In this document: positions 63,939 to 64,000 of the stretch, one piece after another
Layout: every line of letters starts with the position of its first letter
Numbering within the stretch: the first letter of the stretch is position 1
Source: Luteolibacter ambystomatis
GTDB lineage: Bacteria; Verrucomicrobiota; Verrucomicrobiia; Verrucomicrobiales; Akkermansiaceae
Assembly (NCBI RefSeq): GCF_018137965.1
Contig: NZ_CP073100.1
Location: 4,413,754-4,477,753 of the forward strand
Direction: 5' to 3'
Length of the DNA stretch: 64,000 nt
Translations under genes and position numbers: made by a program
The notes under the pieces: generated by a model
What the model was told of the DNA's origin: nothing
Seen by the model: the letters and a program-made list of their open reading frames with translations, nothing else
Database searches by the model: none

Positions 63939-64000
63939 GGCGGTTTCGGAAAATCCGAAACGGCATCGCCGGGAAGGAAAAGTGGGGCCCGATGTTCAGC

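Noticed and set aside
1..64000. CRISPR array
   Set aside because: No series of equally spaced direct repeats was seen in any intergenic stretch.

Overview
The window looks like a chromosome segment from a GC-rich member of the Verrucomicrobiota (a Luteolibacter-like organism is my best guess; Planctomycetota is the alternative). The reasons are the large family of bacterial Ser/Thr kinases with C-terminal extracellular parts, the kinase-like/FGE fusion, the giant secreted lamin-tail/CotH protein, the double-length UvrA, the tandem SGNH hydrolases and the many small Sec-exported proteins. This is an inference from family content; no rRNA or marker tree is available here.

Layout. 1-5.75 kb: a minus-strand run of exported proteins (two double-domain SGNH hydrolases, a vWA protein, a small exported protein, a rhodanese) ending in a response regulator cut by the window edge. 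5.98-8.53 kb: a tightly overlapped patatin phospholipase / SLOG-SLATT-like membrane protein pair, a candidate anti-phage unit. 8.89-17.62 kb: a tRNA-Cys gene followed by an 8.7-kb integrated element bounded by a perfect 55-bp direct repeat of the tRNA 3' half. It carries a ClpP/SppA-fold serine proteinase, a type II restriction-modification pair, a membrane-anchored protein, a Tyr-rich small protein, a RepA-like ATPase, an excisionase-like protein and a tyrosine integrase. A GmrSD-type restriction enzyme gene follows the right end (17.9-19.75 kb), so 6-20 kb behaves as a defence hotspot.

19.9-32 kb: DUF1003 membrane protein, a pseudokinase-FGE protein with a TM partner, thiL translationally coupled to a CPBP protease, a second divergent CPBP protease, and three Ser/Thr kinases with a truncated haemoglobin between the first two. 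32.1-39.8 kb: the 1860-residue UvrA, a repeat/terminator region, dihydrolipoyl dehydrogenase and an SH3-like protein. 39.85-45.67 kb: one gene encoding FAAL-ACP-C-A-PCP-TE, read here as a likely N-acyl-glycine synthase. 45.95-51.57 kb: the giant CotH/lamin-tail secreted protein.

51.6-64 kb: housekeeping and transport genes: PNPOx-fold protein, exported proteins, an orphan prepilin-like protein, a lipoprotein, an ABC exporter operon with a TPR protein, a metallophosphoesterase, a Gfo/Idh/MocA oxidoreductase, a coupled ABC-NUDIX-VOC operon, argD-argF and an EamA transporter. Two related GTAG...CTAC inverted-repeat elements (37.7 and 59.0 kb) and one palindromic GACCGCAGAT-bounded repeat (60.75 kb) lie between genes.
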